A stretch of 64,000 nt of DNA from Vreelandella nanhaiensis (GTDB taxonomy: Bacteria > Pseudomonadota > Gammaproteobacteria > Pseudomonadales > Halomonadaceae). The number at the start of each line of letters is the position of its first letter. Position 1 is the first letter of the stretch. The position numbers and the translations under genes were made by a program. Below are positions 53,136 through 62,477 of this stretch, piece after piece. The notes below the pieces were generated by a model, which was not told the DNA's origin, made no database searches, and saw nothing but the letters and a program-made list of their open reading frames with translations. Location: positions 124,001 through 188,000 of the forward strand of contig NZ_RZHF01000014.1 of NCBI RefSeq assembly GCF_003990185.1, read 5' to 3'.

Positions 53136-54421
53136 GCCCACTGATTATTCTGATTGGCAGCTTTTTACTGCTTATCGCATTGAGTGTGCCTATTGCCTTC
53201 GCAATTGGCCTGGCATCGATTATTACTATTCTTGAAATGGGACTGTCGCTGACATCGGTTGCCAACCAGATGTTTGCCAGCATTAATTCATTCCCGCTTT
53301 TGGCCGTCCCGTTTTTCCTTCTGTTGGGGCGGCTGATGAATGATGGCGGGATTACCGATCGGCTGTTGAAGTTTGCCGATAGTACGGTGGGCCATATTCG
53401 CGGCGGGCTGGGGCATATCAACGTAATGGTCTCGATGATGTTCGCCAGCCTCTCAGGCTCTGCCGCCGCCGACACCGCAAGCGTGGGCGCCGTTTTGATC
53501 CCAGCGATGAAAAAGTCCGGGTATCCTGCGCCTTTTGCGGTTGCTCTGACGGCCGCCTCATCGGTTTTGGGAGGCATTATTCCACCTTCTATCCTGATGG
53601 TGATTTACGGGGCTTTTGGTAATGTTTCCGTGGGTGCGCTGTTTTTGGGCGGCGTATTGCCCGGCGTGCTAGTTGGGCTTATGCAAATGGTCTACGTGTA
53701 CTACATTGCTAAGCGGGAAAATATTAAAGCGACGGGCAAGTTTTCCTTCAAGCAGATGGGGCGTACGGCAGTAACGGCAGCGCCGCCCATGGCATTGCCC
53801 TTGGTCGTGCTTGGCGGTATTACCACAGGCGTGTTTACTGCGACAGAAGCGGCTTCGGTGGCAGTGCTGGTGGGCCTGTTACTTGCCTTTGTTTTTTATC
53901 GAGCAATTCGGTTTCGCAAGCTGCCCTCCATTTTGGCGGAATCAGTTGTCTCTTTTTCATTGCCCATGTTTGCGGTTGCTTCGGCAGGTATTATGGGGTG
54001 GCTGATTTCTTATCTGGGCATCGCTCAGGATGTAGCTAACTTTATCCTGTCGGTCACCGACCACCGGGTAGGCATCATGCTGATGGTGATGTTCTTCATG
54101 CTGGTGATTGGTACGGTACTTAGTCCTGTCACGGCGGTTATTATTTTCCTGCCCATTATTCAGGGTATTTGTAATGCCGCCGATATCAACCAGATCCATA
54201 TGGCACTGGTAGTTATCCTGTCGCTGACGCTTGGTTTGATTACCCCGCCTTACGGCATATGTCTTTTGATTGCCACGCAGATTGGCGAAGTCTCCATGCC
54301 CCGAGCATTTATGGCTGTGTTGCCGCTGGTAGGGTTGATTATGCTGGTGATCCTGGCGCTTATTCTCCTCCCTGATGTGTTCTTGTACTTACCTCAAATG
54401 ATGTTCCCCAAAGCGTTTTAG
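53132..54421 (+). CDS. TRAP transporter large permease (DctM type)
   Basis: 429 residues, about 12 membrane segments. SINSFPLLAVPFFLLLGRLMNDGGI, LSGSAAADTASVGAVLIPAMKK and IIPPSILMVIYG are typical DctM motifs. DctM uses Na+ to drive uptake, so this is suited to a halophile. It is last in the operon and is followed by a terminator. Confidence 0.94.
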   Translation: MSPLIILIGSFLLLIALSVPIAFAIGLASIITILEMGLSLTSVANQMFASINSFPLLAVPFFLLLGRLMNDGGITDRLLKFADSTVGHIRGGLGHINVMVSMMFASLSGSAAADTASVGAVLIPAMKKSGYPAPFAVALTAASSVLGGIIPPSILMVIYGAFGNVSVGALFLGGVLPGVLVGLMQMVYVYYIAKRENIKATGKFSFKQMGRTAVTAAPPMALPLVVLGGITTGVFTATEAASVAVLVGLLLAFVFYRAIRFRKLPSILAESVVSFSLPMFAVASAGIMGWLISYLGIAQDVANFILSVTDHRVGIMLMVMFFMLVIGTVLSPVTAVIIFLPIIQGICNAADINQIHMALVVILSLTLGLITPPYGICLLIATQIGEVSMPRAFMAVLPLVGLIMLVILALILLPDVFLYLPQMMFPKAF

Positions 54422-54438
54422 TTTTAACTATTGCCAAC

Positions 54439-54478
54439 GCCTCATGCCTGCTTATAGCGGGGATGGGGCTTTTTTTTA
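54439..54478 (+). terminator. Rho-independent terminator of the TRAP operon
   Basis: GCCTCATGCCTGC (54439-54451), loop TTATA, GCGGGGATGGGGC (54457-54469): twelve of thirteen positions pair, counting G-T pairs. Eight T follow. Confidence 0.85.
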
Positions 54479-54562
54479 TACAGTGAATAGGGGCTATGGG
54501 TTAAGTAGGACGCTGTGGTTAAAGCGCCCTAAATTGAGCGATAACGGCCTGCTGCTTAATAT

Positions 54563-54605
54563 GTATTTGCAGATACTTTTTTAGTAATCTAGTATTTGTA
54601 GATAT
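54563..54605 (+). promoter_or_regulatory. Repeated dyad upstream of the RES/Xre pair
   Basis: GTATTTGCAGATAC (54563-54576) and GTATTTGTAGATAT (54592-54605) are near-palindromes of the form GTATnTGCAnATAC, 29 bp between starts. The second ends 16 bp before the antitoxin start, the position expected for autorepression by the antitoxin or complex. Confidence 0.65.
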
Positions 54606-54621
54606 AGCCGTTGGAGTTGTT

Positions 54622-55020
54622 ATGCAAACAGCAAACATGATTACGCAGAACAAGGCCGCCGCCGCTATTGGCTTAAAAGCTGCCGTGCGTATTCTGGATA
54701 AATGGCAGGCCAGCGGCGAGCAGGGTGAGGCCATATTACGGGTATCACATAGCACGTATGCACGGGCGCGTCGTGGGGATATTGGCGAGATAAAGCTGGA
54801 TAGCGACCAGCTGGCACGCATCAGCTACCTGCTGAATATTCACGCAGCGCTGCGCATGCTGTTTGAAAACCCGGACAACCTTTATGGGTTTGTCTCGATG
54901 GAAAATTATAACCCCTATTTTAATGGCCGCACTCCGCTTGAAGTCATGAGTAGCGGTGATTTCGCCGCGCTTTATGAAACGTTTAAGCGCATTGATAGCT
55001 TGCGGGGCGCCCAATGGTAG
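54622..55020 (+). CDS. Xre/MbcA/ParS-type antitoxin
   Basis: 132 residues. The N-terminal part has an Xre-like helix-turn-helix (about 15-60; AVRILDKWQASGEQGEAILRVSHSTYARARRG). The C-terminal half matches the toxin-binding DUF2384/MbcA domain: LARISYLLNIHAALRMLFEN, then NPYFNGRTPLEVM. It neutralises the RES toxin and represses its own promoter. Its stop overlaps the toxin start by 7 bp. Confidence 0.88.
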   Translation: MQTANMITQNKAAAAIGLKAAVRILDKWQASGEQGEAILRVSHSTYARARRGDIGEIKLDSDQLARISYLLNIHAALRMLFENPDNLYGFVSMENYNPYFNGRTPLEVMSSGDFAALYETFKRIDSLRGAQW

Positions 55021-55709
55021 AACTAGAAACACTACCGGAACTTTCGGCTTGCTCCGTCACAGGCTATCGGCTGATTAATAGCAAGTTTCCACCGATTGAT
55101 CTGTTTGATGATGTGGCCGATGAGGATGAATTTACCGCATTACATGCGCTGCAAGCATTAACCAACCCTCGCCTGCAAAATGAGATAGGCAACCTAGCCC
55201 TATTGCCAGTCGGGGAAATTCCCTTTGGCATTCGCGGCTGTTCATACGCGGTAGCGCCATTTACCCATATCAATCCGGATGGGTCACGCTTCAGTGATGG
55301 TAGCTTTGGCGTGCTGTACGTAGCGGATGCCATGACGACAGCTATTGCTGAAGTAAAGTACCACCAGCAGGCATATTGGCAGAACGTGCCGGGCCTACAT
55401 TTTGAGCGCTTCGTTTTTCGAGGCTTAAAGTGCGTATTTGACGAGCGTAGCTGTCGGGATGCCAAGGTACTCAAGCGTTCACATCCTATCTATGCGCCTG
55501 ACGATTACCGCCACGGTAGAGCGCTTGGATGGTCGGTCAGAAAAGCGCGTTCAACCGGGCTGCGCTATCATTCTGTACGTGAACCCCAGGCCACGTGCTG
55601 GGCGCTAATGACTCCCAAGCAAGTGCAGGATGTGGTCCAGACAACTCATCTGGAAATGATCTGGAACGGTAGGGTGACCCAGGTCAACCGGCTTAGCGCA
55701 TGTAGCTAA
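55014..55709 (+). CDS. RES-domain toxin (NAD+-degrading type)
   Basis: 231 residues. The RES fold shows the Arg in TGYRLINSKFPP, the Glu in YVADAMTTAIAEVKYHQ and the Ser in LRYHSVREP, the three residues after which the family is named. Characterised RES toxins consume NAD+ and stop growth; the enzyme resembles ADP-ribosyltransferases. Length is a little over the usual 150-200 because of a longer N-terminus. It is translated from within the antitoxin gene. Confidence 0.87.
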   Translation: MVELETLPELSACSVTGYRLINSKFPPIDLFDDVADEDEFTALHALQALTNPRLQNEIGNLALLPVGEIPFGIRGCSYAVAPFTHINPDGSRFSDGSFGVLYVADAMTTAIAEVKYHQQAYWQNVPGLHFERFVFRGLKCVFDERSCRDAKVLKRSHPIYAPDDYRHGRALGWSVRKARSTGLRYHSVREPQATCWALMTPKQVQDVVQTTHLEMIWNGRVTQVNRLSACS

Positions 55710-55732
55710 ATACAGGCACAGAAGACTGGCCG

Positions 55733-56218
55733 TTAACGCTGGGTTTGCTGGTCGATAAAGCGCTGCATGATGGAGAGGGTTTCATTGCTGACATGGTGTT
55801 CCATACCTTCGGCATCAATGCGTGCTGTGTGATCATTTACACCCAGCGCACGTAAAAAGTGCAGTACGATATCGTGGCGAGCCCGTGAAACTTCCGCCAT
55901 TTTTTGCCCCTCTTCAGTCAAGAACAGAGAGCGGTAGGGCTTGCTGGTAACTAGCCCCAATTCGTTTAAACGGCGAATCATCTTGGAAACCGTTGCCTGA
56001 CTTACGCCCATACGGCTGGCGATATCGGCCGCTCGCGCCTCCCCTCGGTGCTGGATCAAGTCACCAATCAGCTCAACATAGTCTTCAATCAGCTCGGTTT
56101 CGTGAGCATTACGCACGGTTTCGTATTGGCGGACATGCTCACCAATCGGTGGTAACGCATCGCCGCTATTGCTAGTACCACTAACGGTATGGGGTAGGGA
56201 CTGGTCGCGATTACTCAT
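55733..56218 (-). CDS. mntR: Manganese-responsive regulator MntR (DtxR family)
   Basis: 161 residues from ATG 56218 (MSNRDQSLPHTV), chosen over a TTG two codons upstream. The winged helix includes RAADIASRMGVSQATVSKMIRRLNELGLV, followed by the metal-binding dimer region ETELIEDYVELIGDLI and DAEGMEHHVSNETL with the Glu and His ligands of MntR. No SH3-like domain follows, as in E. coli MntR. It is divergent from, and should control, the adjacent ABC transporter. Confidence 0.92.
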   Translation of the reverse strand: MSNRDQSLPHTVSGTSNSGDALPPIGEHVRQYETVRNAHETELIEDYVELIGDLIQHRGEARAADIASRMGVSQATVSKMIRRLNELGLVTSKPYRSLFLTEEGQKMAEVSRARHDIVLHFLRALGVNDHTARIDAEGMEHHVSNETLSIMQRFIDQQTQR

Positions 56219-56284
56219 TAGCAAACTATATCAAGGTGCATGGAAACCCTAATTGGGATGGTAGCGCATTTTCCGGCATAATTG

Positions 56285-56298
56285 TTAGCCAAGGCTAA
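56285..56298. promoter_or_regulatory. Candidate MntR operator
   Basis: TTAGCC (56285-56290), AA, GGCTAA (56293-56298): perfect arms with a 2-bp centre, between mntR and the ABC operon, 69 bp before the first ABC gene. No base-by-base match to a known MntR box was made. Confidence 0.5.
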
Positions 56299-56366
56299 AC
56301 TATTTGCACAATGCTTTTTTGTTGAGCTAGAGTTATGTATAAAGCGACCCTTTATGGAGTACGGTC

Positions 56367-57284
56367 ATGAGCCATCGAAAGGCATGGTTGAAAAAAGGCT
56401 TACTGATTGCTGCCATGGGCAGTGTGACTGCCGCACATGCTGAACCTTTGTCGCCACCGATTAATGTGGTGGCTACCTTTTCCGTATTGGGCGATCTGGT
56501 GGAGCGCGTGGCGGGTGATGATGCCCGCGTTTCTGTTCTGACTCCGGTGAATGCAGAGGTTCATGAGTGGGAACTGACGCCTGAGAATTTCGCTGATCTC
56601 GAAAATGCCGACATCGTGTTTTATAACGGCTACCAGTTAGAGCAGTGGATGCGCCAAGTAGAAGCGACTACCCAAGACAACGTGTCTCTAGTGCCCGTTG
56701 CAGAAGCTTCTAAATATCCTACTCAGCATATTGGCATTGGTGAGCTGCAGGGCGATGTTGATCCGCATCTATGGACAGACCCGCGAGCGGCCATTGCCTA
56801 CGTACAAGTGATTGCCAATGAGCTTGAGATACTGTTGCCAGAACAGGCGGGCAACATCCAAGCCAGAGCTGACAGTGTTGAAGCGGAGCTTGAGGCGCTT
56901 CACGTAGAGCTACAGGAAACCCTTGGCGATATTCCCAAGGAGCGCCGTGTGCTGCTTTCCAGCGAGGCGGCATTTCTCTATTTTTCAGATGCCTATGATT
57001 TTGAACATGACGGTATCTGGGGAAACAACGCTGAAACCGAGGGCTCGCCGCGTCAGTTGATGCGTGTTATCGATATGATCAATGAGCGCCAGCCGGCGGC
57101 TCTTTTCTGGGAAAGCACAATCTCAGACCGTTATGTCACAAGCCTTGCCGAAGATACAGGTATCCCAGTGGCGGGACCGTTGTATGTCGATTCTCTAAGC
57201 GAGCCTGACGGCGAAGCGGGCGACTATTTTGCGATGCAAAGGCATAACGCTGAGCTGCTGCGCCGCTCCTTGGCAGCCGAGTAG
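56367..57284 (+). CDS. Metal ABC transporter substrate-binding protein (Mn/Zn type)
   Basis: 305 residues with a signal peptide ending near AHAEP. The cluster A-I fold shows NVVATFSVLGDLVERVAGDDARV, NAEVHEWELTP with the first metal His, DVDPHLWTDPRAAI with the second His, LLSSEAAFLYFSDAY with a Glu in place of the usual His, and the final acidic ligand near the C-terminus. The His/His/Glu/Asp set favours manganese or iron over zinc (which usually has three His), and the adjacent mntR agrees. Confidence 0.9.
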   Translation: MSHRKAWLKKGLLIAAMGSVTAAHAEPLSPPINVVATFSVLGDLVERVAGDDARVSVLTPVNAEVHEWELTPENFADLENADIVFYNGYQLEQWMRQVEATTQDNVSLVPVAEASKYPTQHIGIGELQGDVDPHLWTDPRAAIAYVQVIANELEILLPEQAGNIQARADSVEAELEALHVELQETLGDIPKERRVLLSSEAAFLYFSDAYDFEHDGIWGNNAETEGSPRQLMRVIDMINERQPAALFWESTISDRYVTSLAEDTGIPVAGPLYVDSLSEPDGEAGDYFAMQRHNAELLRRSLAAE

Positions 57285-57289
57285 TCATC

Positions 57290-58117
57290 ATGAACACAGA
57301 CATGTCCCATCAAGTGGCGGCTATTGAAGTGCAGGGGCTTTACGCTGCCTACCAGCGCCAAACTGTGCTGGAAAATATTCACCTGACATTTCCCGCAGGA
57401 AAATGGACGGCTATTGTGGGCCCGAACGGTGCCGGAAAGTCGACACTATTTCACGTGTTAACCGGCAGCATGAAGGCGCTCAGAGGCAGTATAAGCGCGT
57501 TTGGCGAGCCTATCGTCAAGCTCCGGCGGGCAGGGCAGATTGCCTATATGGCCCAGCGCGAAGCCATCGAATGGGATTTTCCCGTATCGGTGTGGGATAC
57601 CGTCATGGGGGGGCGCTACGGGCATATGCGTGATGATGTGTTGTGGCGCCGATTATTACCTGCTCGCTGGCACCACGTCCGTCATACTGAAGCCGTAGAG
57701 AAAGCGTTGATAGCGGTGGATATGCTCGCCCATGCAGAGCGGCCTATCGGCGCGCTTTCCGGAGGGCAGAAAAAGCGCGTGCTGCTTGCGCGGGCGCTCG
57801 CCCAACAAGCCAGCATCCTGTTACTTGATGAGCCGTTAGCGGGAGTGGATCCGCCTAGTGAAAAGCTTATTCTGGCGGTGCTTCGCCGCGAGCGTGAGGC
57901 GGGTAAAACCGTCATTATGGTTACTCACGACATGCCGGGCGCGCGCCGCTACGTTGATCACGTGGTATTGATTAACCGCTTTGTCCGCGGTACCGGCACG
58001 CCGGAGGACATGTTGAGCGAAACAAAGCTGGCCGAGCTTGCCGTCAGTTCGATTGAACAGACGACAACAGATCGCCAAACAGTGCCGGCGGCTTCCTTTA
58101 GCCCTGAGCAGGGATAA
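57290..58117 (+). CDS. Metal ABC transporter ATP-binding protein
   Basis: 275 residues. Walker A GPNGAGKST, Q-loop AYMAQRE, signature LSGGQKKR and Walker B LLLDEP are complete, with VTHD as the switch His. It powers import through the permease that follows. A second in-frame ATG 12 bp downstream is possible. It lies 5 bp after the binding-protein gene and 5 bp before the permease gene. Confidence 0.94.
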   Translation: MNTDMSHQVAAIEVQGLYAAYQRQTVLENIHLTFPAGKWTAIVGPNGAGKSTLFHVLTGSMKALRGSISAFGEPIVKLRRAGQIAYMAQREAIEWDFPVSVWDTVMGGRYGHMRDDVLWRRLLPARWHHVRHTEAVEKALIAVDMLAHAERPIGALSGGQKKRVLLARALAQQASILLLDEPLAGVDPPSEKLILAVLRREREAGKTVIMVTHDMPGARRYVDHVVLINRFVRGTGTPEDMLSETKLAELAVSSIEQTTTDRQTVPAASFSPEQG

Positions 58118-58122
58118 CCAAC

Positions 58123-59058
58123 GTGGTTGATAGTATGTTGATAATTGAATCATTCAGCGATGCATTGGTAAGCGGATTGATTGCAGCGTTGATGACCGTG
58201 GTTAACCTGCTGCCGAGCAGCGTTTCAGATGCCTTTCAGTACGCTTTCATGCAGCGTGCACTGCTTACCTCGGTGTTGGTTGGTGCTATCTGTGGCATGC
58301 TTTCCTGCTATGTGGTGTTGAAACGCTGGTCACTGTTGGGTGATGCCATTTCCCACGCTGTATTGCCCGGTGTGGCGATTGCCTATCTGCTGGGCTGGCC
58401 GTTTTTTGTGGGCGCATTTATTACCGGGGCGCTGACATCGGTAGGTATCGGGGCGATCGAAAGAAATACGCGTATTAAATCTGATGCCGCCATGGGGCTG
58501 ATGTTTACCGCCTCCTTTGCCCTTGGCGTAGTCATTATCAGTAAGCTGGCTTCAAGCACGCACCTGATGCATATTCTGTTTGGCAACGTGTTAGGCGTTA
58601 AGCACTCTGCGCTGATGCTTACTTTCGTTGCCAGCATCATTGCCATTTTAGCGGTGTGGCTCGCTTATCGACCGCTACTGTTATACGCCTTTGATCCGCA
58701 GCAGGCGCAGGCACTAGGTTTCAATACCCAGATTATTCATTACGGCCTTATTCTTCTGCTTACCCTGACTATTGTGGCCAGCCTGGAAACCGTCGGTATT
58801 ATCCTGGTAGTAGCGATGCTGATTACGCCAGGGGCAACGGCTCATCTGCTGACAGATCGGTTCAAGGTTATGCTTTTTATTTCGGTCTCGGTTGGCGTAT
58901 GTTCGGCAGTCATCGGCCTGTGGCTATCGGTGGTGTTTAACGTGGCCTCAGGTGGCGCCATTGTGCTGGTCGCTTTTGGTTTCTTTATCATGGCACTGCT
59001 TTTTTCGCCCAGGCAGGGACTGATACTGCAGCAGTGGCGTCGCAGGAAAATGGGATGA
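58123..59058 (+). CDS. Metal ABC transporter permease
   Basis: 311 residues with about eight membrane segments. GMLSCYVVLKRWSLLGDAISHAVLPGVAIAYLLG is the ABC-3 permease (Mn/Zn/Fe type) signature. Only one permease gene is present here, so a homodimer is expected. The operon ends with it. The start is GTG or TTG near 58123, or ATG 58135. Confidence 0.92.
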   Translation: MVDSMLIIESFSDALVSGLIAALMTVVNLLPSSVSDAFQYAFMQRALLTSVLVGAICGMLSCYVVLKRWSLLGDAISHAVLPGVAIAYLLGWPFFVGAFITGALTSVGIGAIERNTRIKSDAAMGLMFTASFALGVVIISKLASSTHLMHILFGNVLGVKHSALMLTFVASIIAILAVWLAYRPLLLYAFDPQQAQALGFNTQIIHYGLILLLTLTIVASLETVGIILVVAMLITPGATAHLLTDRFKVMLFISVSVGVCSAVIGLWLSVVFNVASGGAIVLVAFGFFIMALLFSPRQGLILQQWRRRKMG

Positions 59059-59061
59059 GGG

Positions 59062-59409
59062 CTAGTCAGCCCGGGGAGTGCTTATCAGCGATTCTATCTG
59101 GTGCTTGACGCCCACGGCGTCCTCGACATCCAGCTGAAAGGCGATTCCCGTGCCTGGCGTTTCATCAAATTCGCCCACGCGGGCCAGCGCTTCCAGGATG
59201 TGGCGGCTGATATGTTCTTCAGCCAGAAAAAGTAACATGTCCCGCTGGGCCGTGATCTCCATGCCAAAGATGCCGCGGGCTTTTTCCAACCCCTCGCCGC
59301 GGGCATTATTTATCACCGTCGACCCCGTCGCTCCTGCCTGGCGGGCAGCTTCCAGAAGCGTATCCGTTCTTTCATTTTCAACCAGTGCCACTATTAATTT
59401 AAAGCGCAT
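59062..59409 (-). CDS. PII-like regulatory protein of the DUF1538 operon
   Basis: 115 residues with a ferredoxin-like PII fold: FKLIVALVENERTDTLLEAARQAGATGSTVI, then a T-loop region GEGLEKARGIFGMEI and LLFLAEEHISRHILEAL. It lacks the Tyr51 uridylylation site of GlnB/GlnK. Good ribosome site GGGAGG. It follows the two DUF1538 genes by 22 bp on the same strand, so it probably regulates their channel-like products, as GlnK regulates AmtB. A nucleotide ligand is likely but not shown. Confidence 0.85.
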   Translation of the reverse strand: MRFKLIVALVENERTDTLLEAARQAGATGSTVINNARGEGLEKARGIFGMEITAQRDMLLFLAEEHISRHILEALARVGEFDETPGTGIAFQLDVEDAVGVKHQIESLISTPRAD

Positions 59410-59431
59410 GACGACCTCCCATGGATGCTTG

Positions 59432-60208
59432 CTAGCGCTGTTTATGTTTGTTGGCTAAAGAGTAGCGGGTGCCAAGCCACTGAGCTATCTGGGCATAGCC
59501 CATTACGCTAATGATCGGAAATAGGCAGGCCAGGGCAATCATGCCAAATCCGTCCATTAAAGGGCTTCGTCCTGGAATAGCGGAGGCCAGGCCCAAGCCT
59601 AGTGCCACAATAATGGGTACGGTAATGGTTGAGGTGGTAACGCCGCCGGAATCAAACGCTAACGGCACGATGCTACGTGGTGAGCGCAGTGTCTGAACAA
59701 TGACCAGCAAATAGGCGGTAAAGATAAACCAATGCAGCGGCCAGCCCATCACGATTCGCCAGGTGCCTAGCGTGATACCCAGTGCCATGCCCAAGGCGAC
59801 AGCAATACGCAGCATGAGCGGGTTGATGGTTCCGCCGGATATTTCGCCTGCTTTGATCGATACCGCAACCAAGGAGGGTTCTGCAAGCGTGGTGCTGGCT
59901 CCCATGGTAAAGGCAAATAGATAAACCCAGTAATAATCACGCCAGTGGCGTTGCGTGCCTTCGGCAAGTTCAGGCAGAAATTGAGAGGCAGTCAATTGAG
60001 AGGCCATCAATTCACCCATAGGGAAAAGTGCTTGTTCAAGGCCGACCAGAAACAGTGATAAACCCACCCAGACCATTAAAAAGCCTATCAGGACTTGTGC
60101 TAGGCGTTTAACGGGTTTGCGTATTACCAGATACTGAAAGCCAAAAATAATCGTCACAATGGGTAGTATATCTAGCAGAGTGCGCCAGAAGGTCGCTAGA
60201 TAATTCAT
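59432..60208 (-). CDS. umpB: DUF1538 membrane protein, UmpB-like
   Basis: 258 residues, about seven membrane segments. The family repeat [42 protein letters not shown] and [24 protein letters not shown] is clear. I recall that two DUF1538 proteins from Halomonas act together as a two-component Na+(Li+,K+)/H+ antiporter (UmpAB). This pair fits that description. It overlaps the upstream partner by 4 bp. Confidence 0.85.
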   Translation of the reverse strand: MNYLATFWRTLLDILPIVTIIFGFQYLVIRKPVKRLAQVLIGFLMVWVGLSLFLVGLEQALFPMGELMASQLTASQFLPELAEGTQRHWRDYYWVYLFAFTMGASTTLAEPSLVAVSIKAGEISGGTINPLMLRIAVALGMALGITLGTWRIVMGWPLHWFIFTAYLLVIVQTLRSPRSIVPLAFDSGGVTTSTITVPIIVALGLGLASAIPGRSPLMDGFGMIALACLFPIISVMGYAQIAQWLGTRYSLANKHKQR

Positions 60209-60972
60209 AAGGCTACCGCTGATAACAGTGGTAAGCCGATGCTGCCGAACAGCAGCACAAAGATGATGGGCATGACAGAGGCAAACGCGATCAGGCCAAA
60301 ACCATCGAGCATCGGGTTGCGGCCTTTAATGGCAGAGGCGAGTCCCACACCCAGCGCGGTTACCAGCGGCACGGTAATAGTCGAGGTGGTTACACCTCCT
60401 GAGTCATAGGCGATGCCGACCATTGCTGCCGGTGTTATCAAGGTGAGAAGCAACACAATGACATAGCCGATGATAATCATCAGATGCAACGGCCAGCCTT
60501 TGAGGATACGCAGTACGCCTACCACGACCGCACTACCCACCGATACGGCGACTACCATGCGCAAGGTAAAGGCAAACGCCAGCTGAGCGGTATCGGTATG
60601 ACGAATAAGGCCGCCTTCAACAGCCACGCTGGCGGCCCGGCCGGCGACTGCAATAAGTGCGGGTTCTGCAACGGTTGAGCCAAAACCCAGCGCAAAGGCA
60701 AATAGCAGTAACCAGACAGGCGAGCCTTTAATAACAAAGGCGCGGGCCAGATTTTCTCCCACGGGAAACAGGCCCAGCGCGAGCCCTTTGATAAACAGAG
60801 CAAGCCCAACGACGACACCTACAAGACCGATCACCATATCTATCACGTCAAGCGTTGGCGGAAGCGGCTGGCGAATCACGGCCAGTTGGAAGAACGCCAT
60901 AACCAGTACCACCGGGGTAAGGTCGCGCAGGCTATCCCGCATTTGGCGTACAAGTGATAAGGCTATTTCCAT
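60205..60972 (-). CDS. umpA: DUF1538 membrane protein, UmpA-like
   Basis: 255 residues from ATG 60972, first gene of the operon. It carries [28 protein letters not shown] and [31 protein letters not shown], the same repeat as its partner, and is its paralogue. A TTG start 30 bp upstream is also open. If the antiporter role holds, it would export Na+ in a halophile. Confidence 0.85.
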   Translation of the reverse strand: MEIALSLVRQMRDSLRDLTPVVLVMAFFQLAVIRQPLPPTLDVIDMVIGLVGVVVGLALFIKGLALGLFPVGENLARAFVIKGSPVWLLLFAFALGFGSTVAEPALIAVAGRAASVAVEGGLIRHTDTAQLAFAFTLRMVVAVSVGSAVVVGVLRILKGWPLHLMIIIGYVIVLLLTLITPAAMVGIAYDSGGVTTSTITVPLVTALGVGLASAIKGRNPMLDGFGLIAFASVMPIIFVLLFGSIGLPLLSAVAL

Positions 60973-61076
60973 GCGTCGTTCGCCCAAAGTAACGCCCTGC
61001 AAGCAAGGGGGAGATTAAGCGTACTCCTTATGCACCATGTGAAGCTTGATCTCGTGCAGGAATTTTTTAATTGTCT

Positions 61077-62477
61077 TCAGAAACTGCCAAACAGGGTGCC
61101 TAGGGTAATTACGCTGATCAGCGCGCCAATGGGCAGCACAATCGTCACCATAGCCACGTTTGCGTAAGACTGACGATGAGTAAGGCCACAAATGGCCAAT
61201 AGAGTAATAACCGCGCCGGAGTGGGGGAGGGTATCCATCCCGCCTGCAGCAAGTGACGCTACCCGGTGCATAAGCTCAGGGTCAATGCCTACTTCTTGAG
61301 CCATGGCTAGATACTCGCTGCCCAAGGTTTGCAGGGCGATAGAAAGCCCGCCTGAGGATGATCCGGTAATACCCGCCAGGACGCTCATGGCGAGCGCTTC
61401 AGAAATCAAAGGATTGTTGGGTGAAACGTTGAGTACCGCGTCACGGATAATGGTAAACCCGGCAAGGCTTGCGATCACGGCGCCGTAACCTACCTCTGAT
61501 GCGGTATTAAAAATCGGCAGCAGTGAACCCAATACCCCTTTGTTAACGGTGTCTTTTAAATCCTGCCACTGCCTCCAGCGCGTAATCATTAACCATGCCG
61601 ATGCGCTTAAAAGCGCAATCAGAATCGCCCAAAGACCGGTTTGGCCATCGGGCGATACATTTTCAAAAGCCTCATCAATAAACCCCAGATCCAGCGCTGG
61701 AAAGATACCGTAGGTAAACAGGGCGTTTAGGCCGATAACGAGTAACAAAGGAATCAGTGCCAACAGCAGCGGCATGCTGCTGTTGGCAGTATTAGTCTCG
61801 GGTTTCTCGTTCCCTACTTCATTTTGCGTATGACGACCGTAGCCTTCGTTCTGGGCCGCCGCTTTTCGAACGCGAGACTGTATATACAGCGTACCCAGCA
61901 CTAGCATAATCATCCCTGCGATGATGCCAAGGCCCGGAGCGGCGAAGCTGTTGGTTTCAAAAAAGGGGATAGGAATGGCGTTCTGAATGGCGGGTGTGCC
62001 GGGCAAGGCGGTCATGGTAAAGGTAAACGAGCCCAGAGCGATGCTGGCTGGTATTAGTCGCTTGGGCACATTGGCGCGGTGAAATAGCTCGCGGCTTATG
62101 GGGTAGATCGCAAAGGCCACCACGAATAGCGATACGCCGCCATAGGTCAGTACCGCACAGGCGAGCACCACGGTTAGTACCACATGGTGGGTACCCAATT
62201 TGTCAACGATACCGTTGGCAATGGACTGCGCCGCACCGGAGTCCGCCATAAGCTGACCAAACAAGGCGCCGAGTAAGAATAGTGGGAAAAATTGGATAAT
62301 GTAGTTTCCCAGCGCTTGCATGAATGTGTCGGTGTAAATGGGCAGTAAAAACGCCCCGTCGCCGGATAGCAGTACGGCAAGTGAGGCCATCAGAGGGGCA
62401 AGTAAAAGTACCGAAATACCCCGGTAAGCCAAAAACATCAGTAACATCAGGGAAATAATAATCGCTAATGTGCCCAT
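61077..62477 (-). CDS. GntP-family permease
   Basis: 466 residues, about 12-14 membrane segments. LFGQLMADSGAAQSIANGIVDKLG, then VVFAIYP-like FVVAFAIYPISRELF and SGSSSGGLSIALQTLG, are GntP motifs. Members import gluconate, 3-hydroxybutyrate or related hydroxyacids with protons. The substrate is not shown here. It stands alone, 104 bp beyond the UmpA-like gene start and divergent from the antiporter gene. Confidence 0.9.
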   Translation of the reverse strand: MGTLAIIISLMLLMFLAYRGISVLLLAPLMASLAVLLSGDGAFLLPIYTDTFMQALGNYIIQFFPLFLLGALFGQLMADSGAAQSIANGIVDKLGTHHVVLTVVLACAVLTYGGVSLFVVAFAIYPISRELFHRANVPKRLIPASIALGSFTFTMTALPGTPAIQNAIPIPFFETNSFAAPGLGIIAGMIMLVLGTLYIQSRVRKAAAQNEGYGRHTQNEVGNEKPETNTANSSMPLLLALIPLLLVIGLNALFTYGIFPALDLGFIDEAFENVSPDGQTGLWAILIALLSASAWLMITRWRQWQDLKDTVNKGVLGSLLPIFNTASEVGYGAVIASLAGFTIIRDAVLNVSPNNPLISEALAMSVLAGITGSSSGGLSIALQTLGSEYLAMAQEVGIDPELMHRVASLAAGGMDTLPHSGAVITLLAICGLTHRQSYANVAMVTIVLPIGALISVITLGTLFGSF

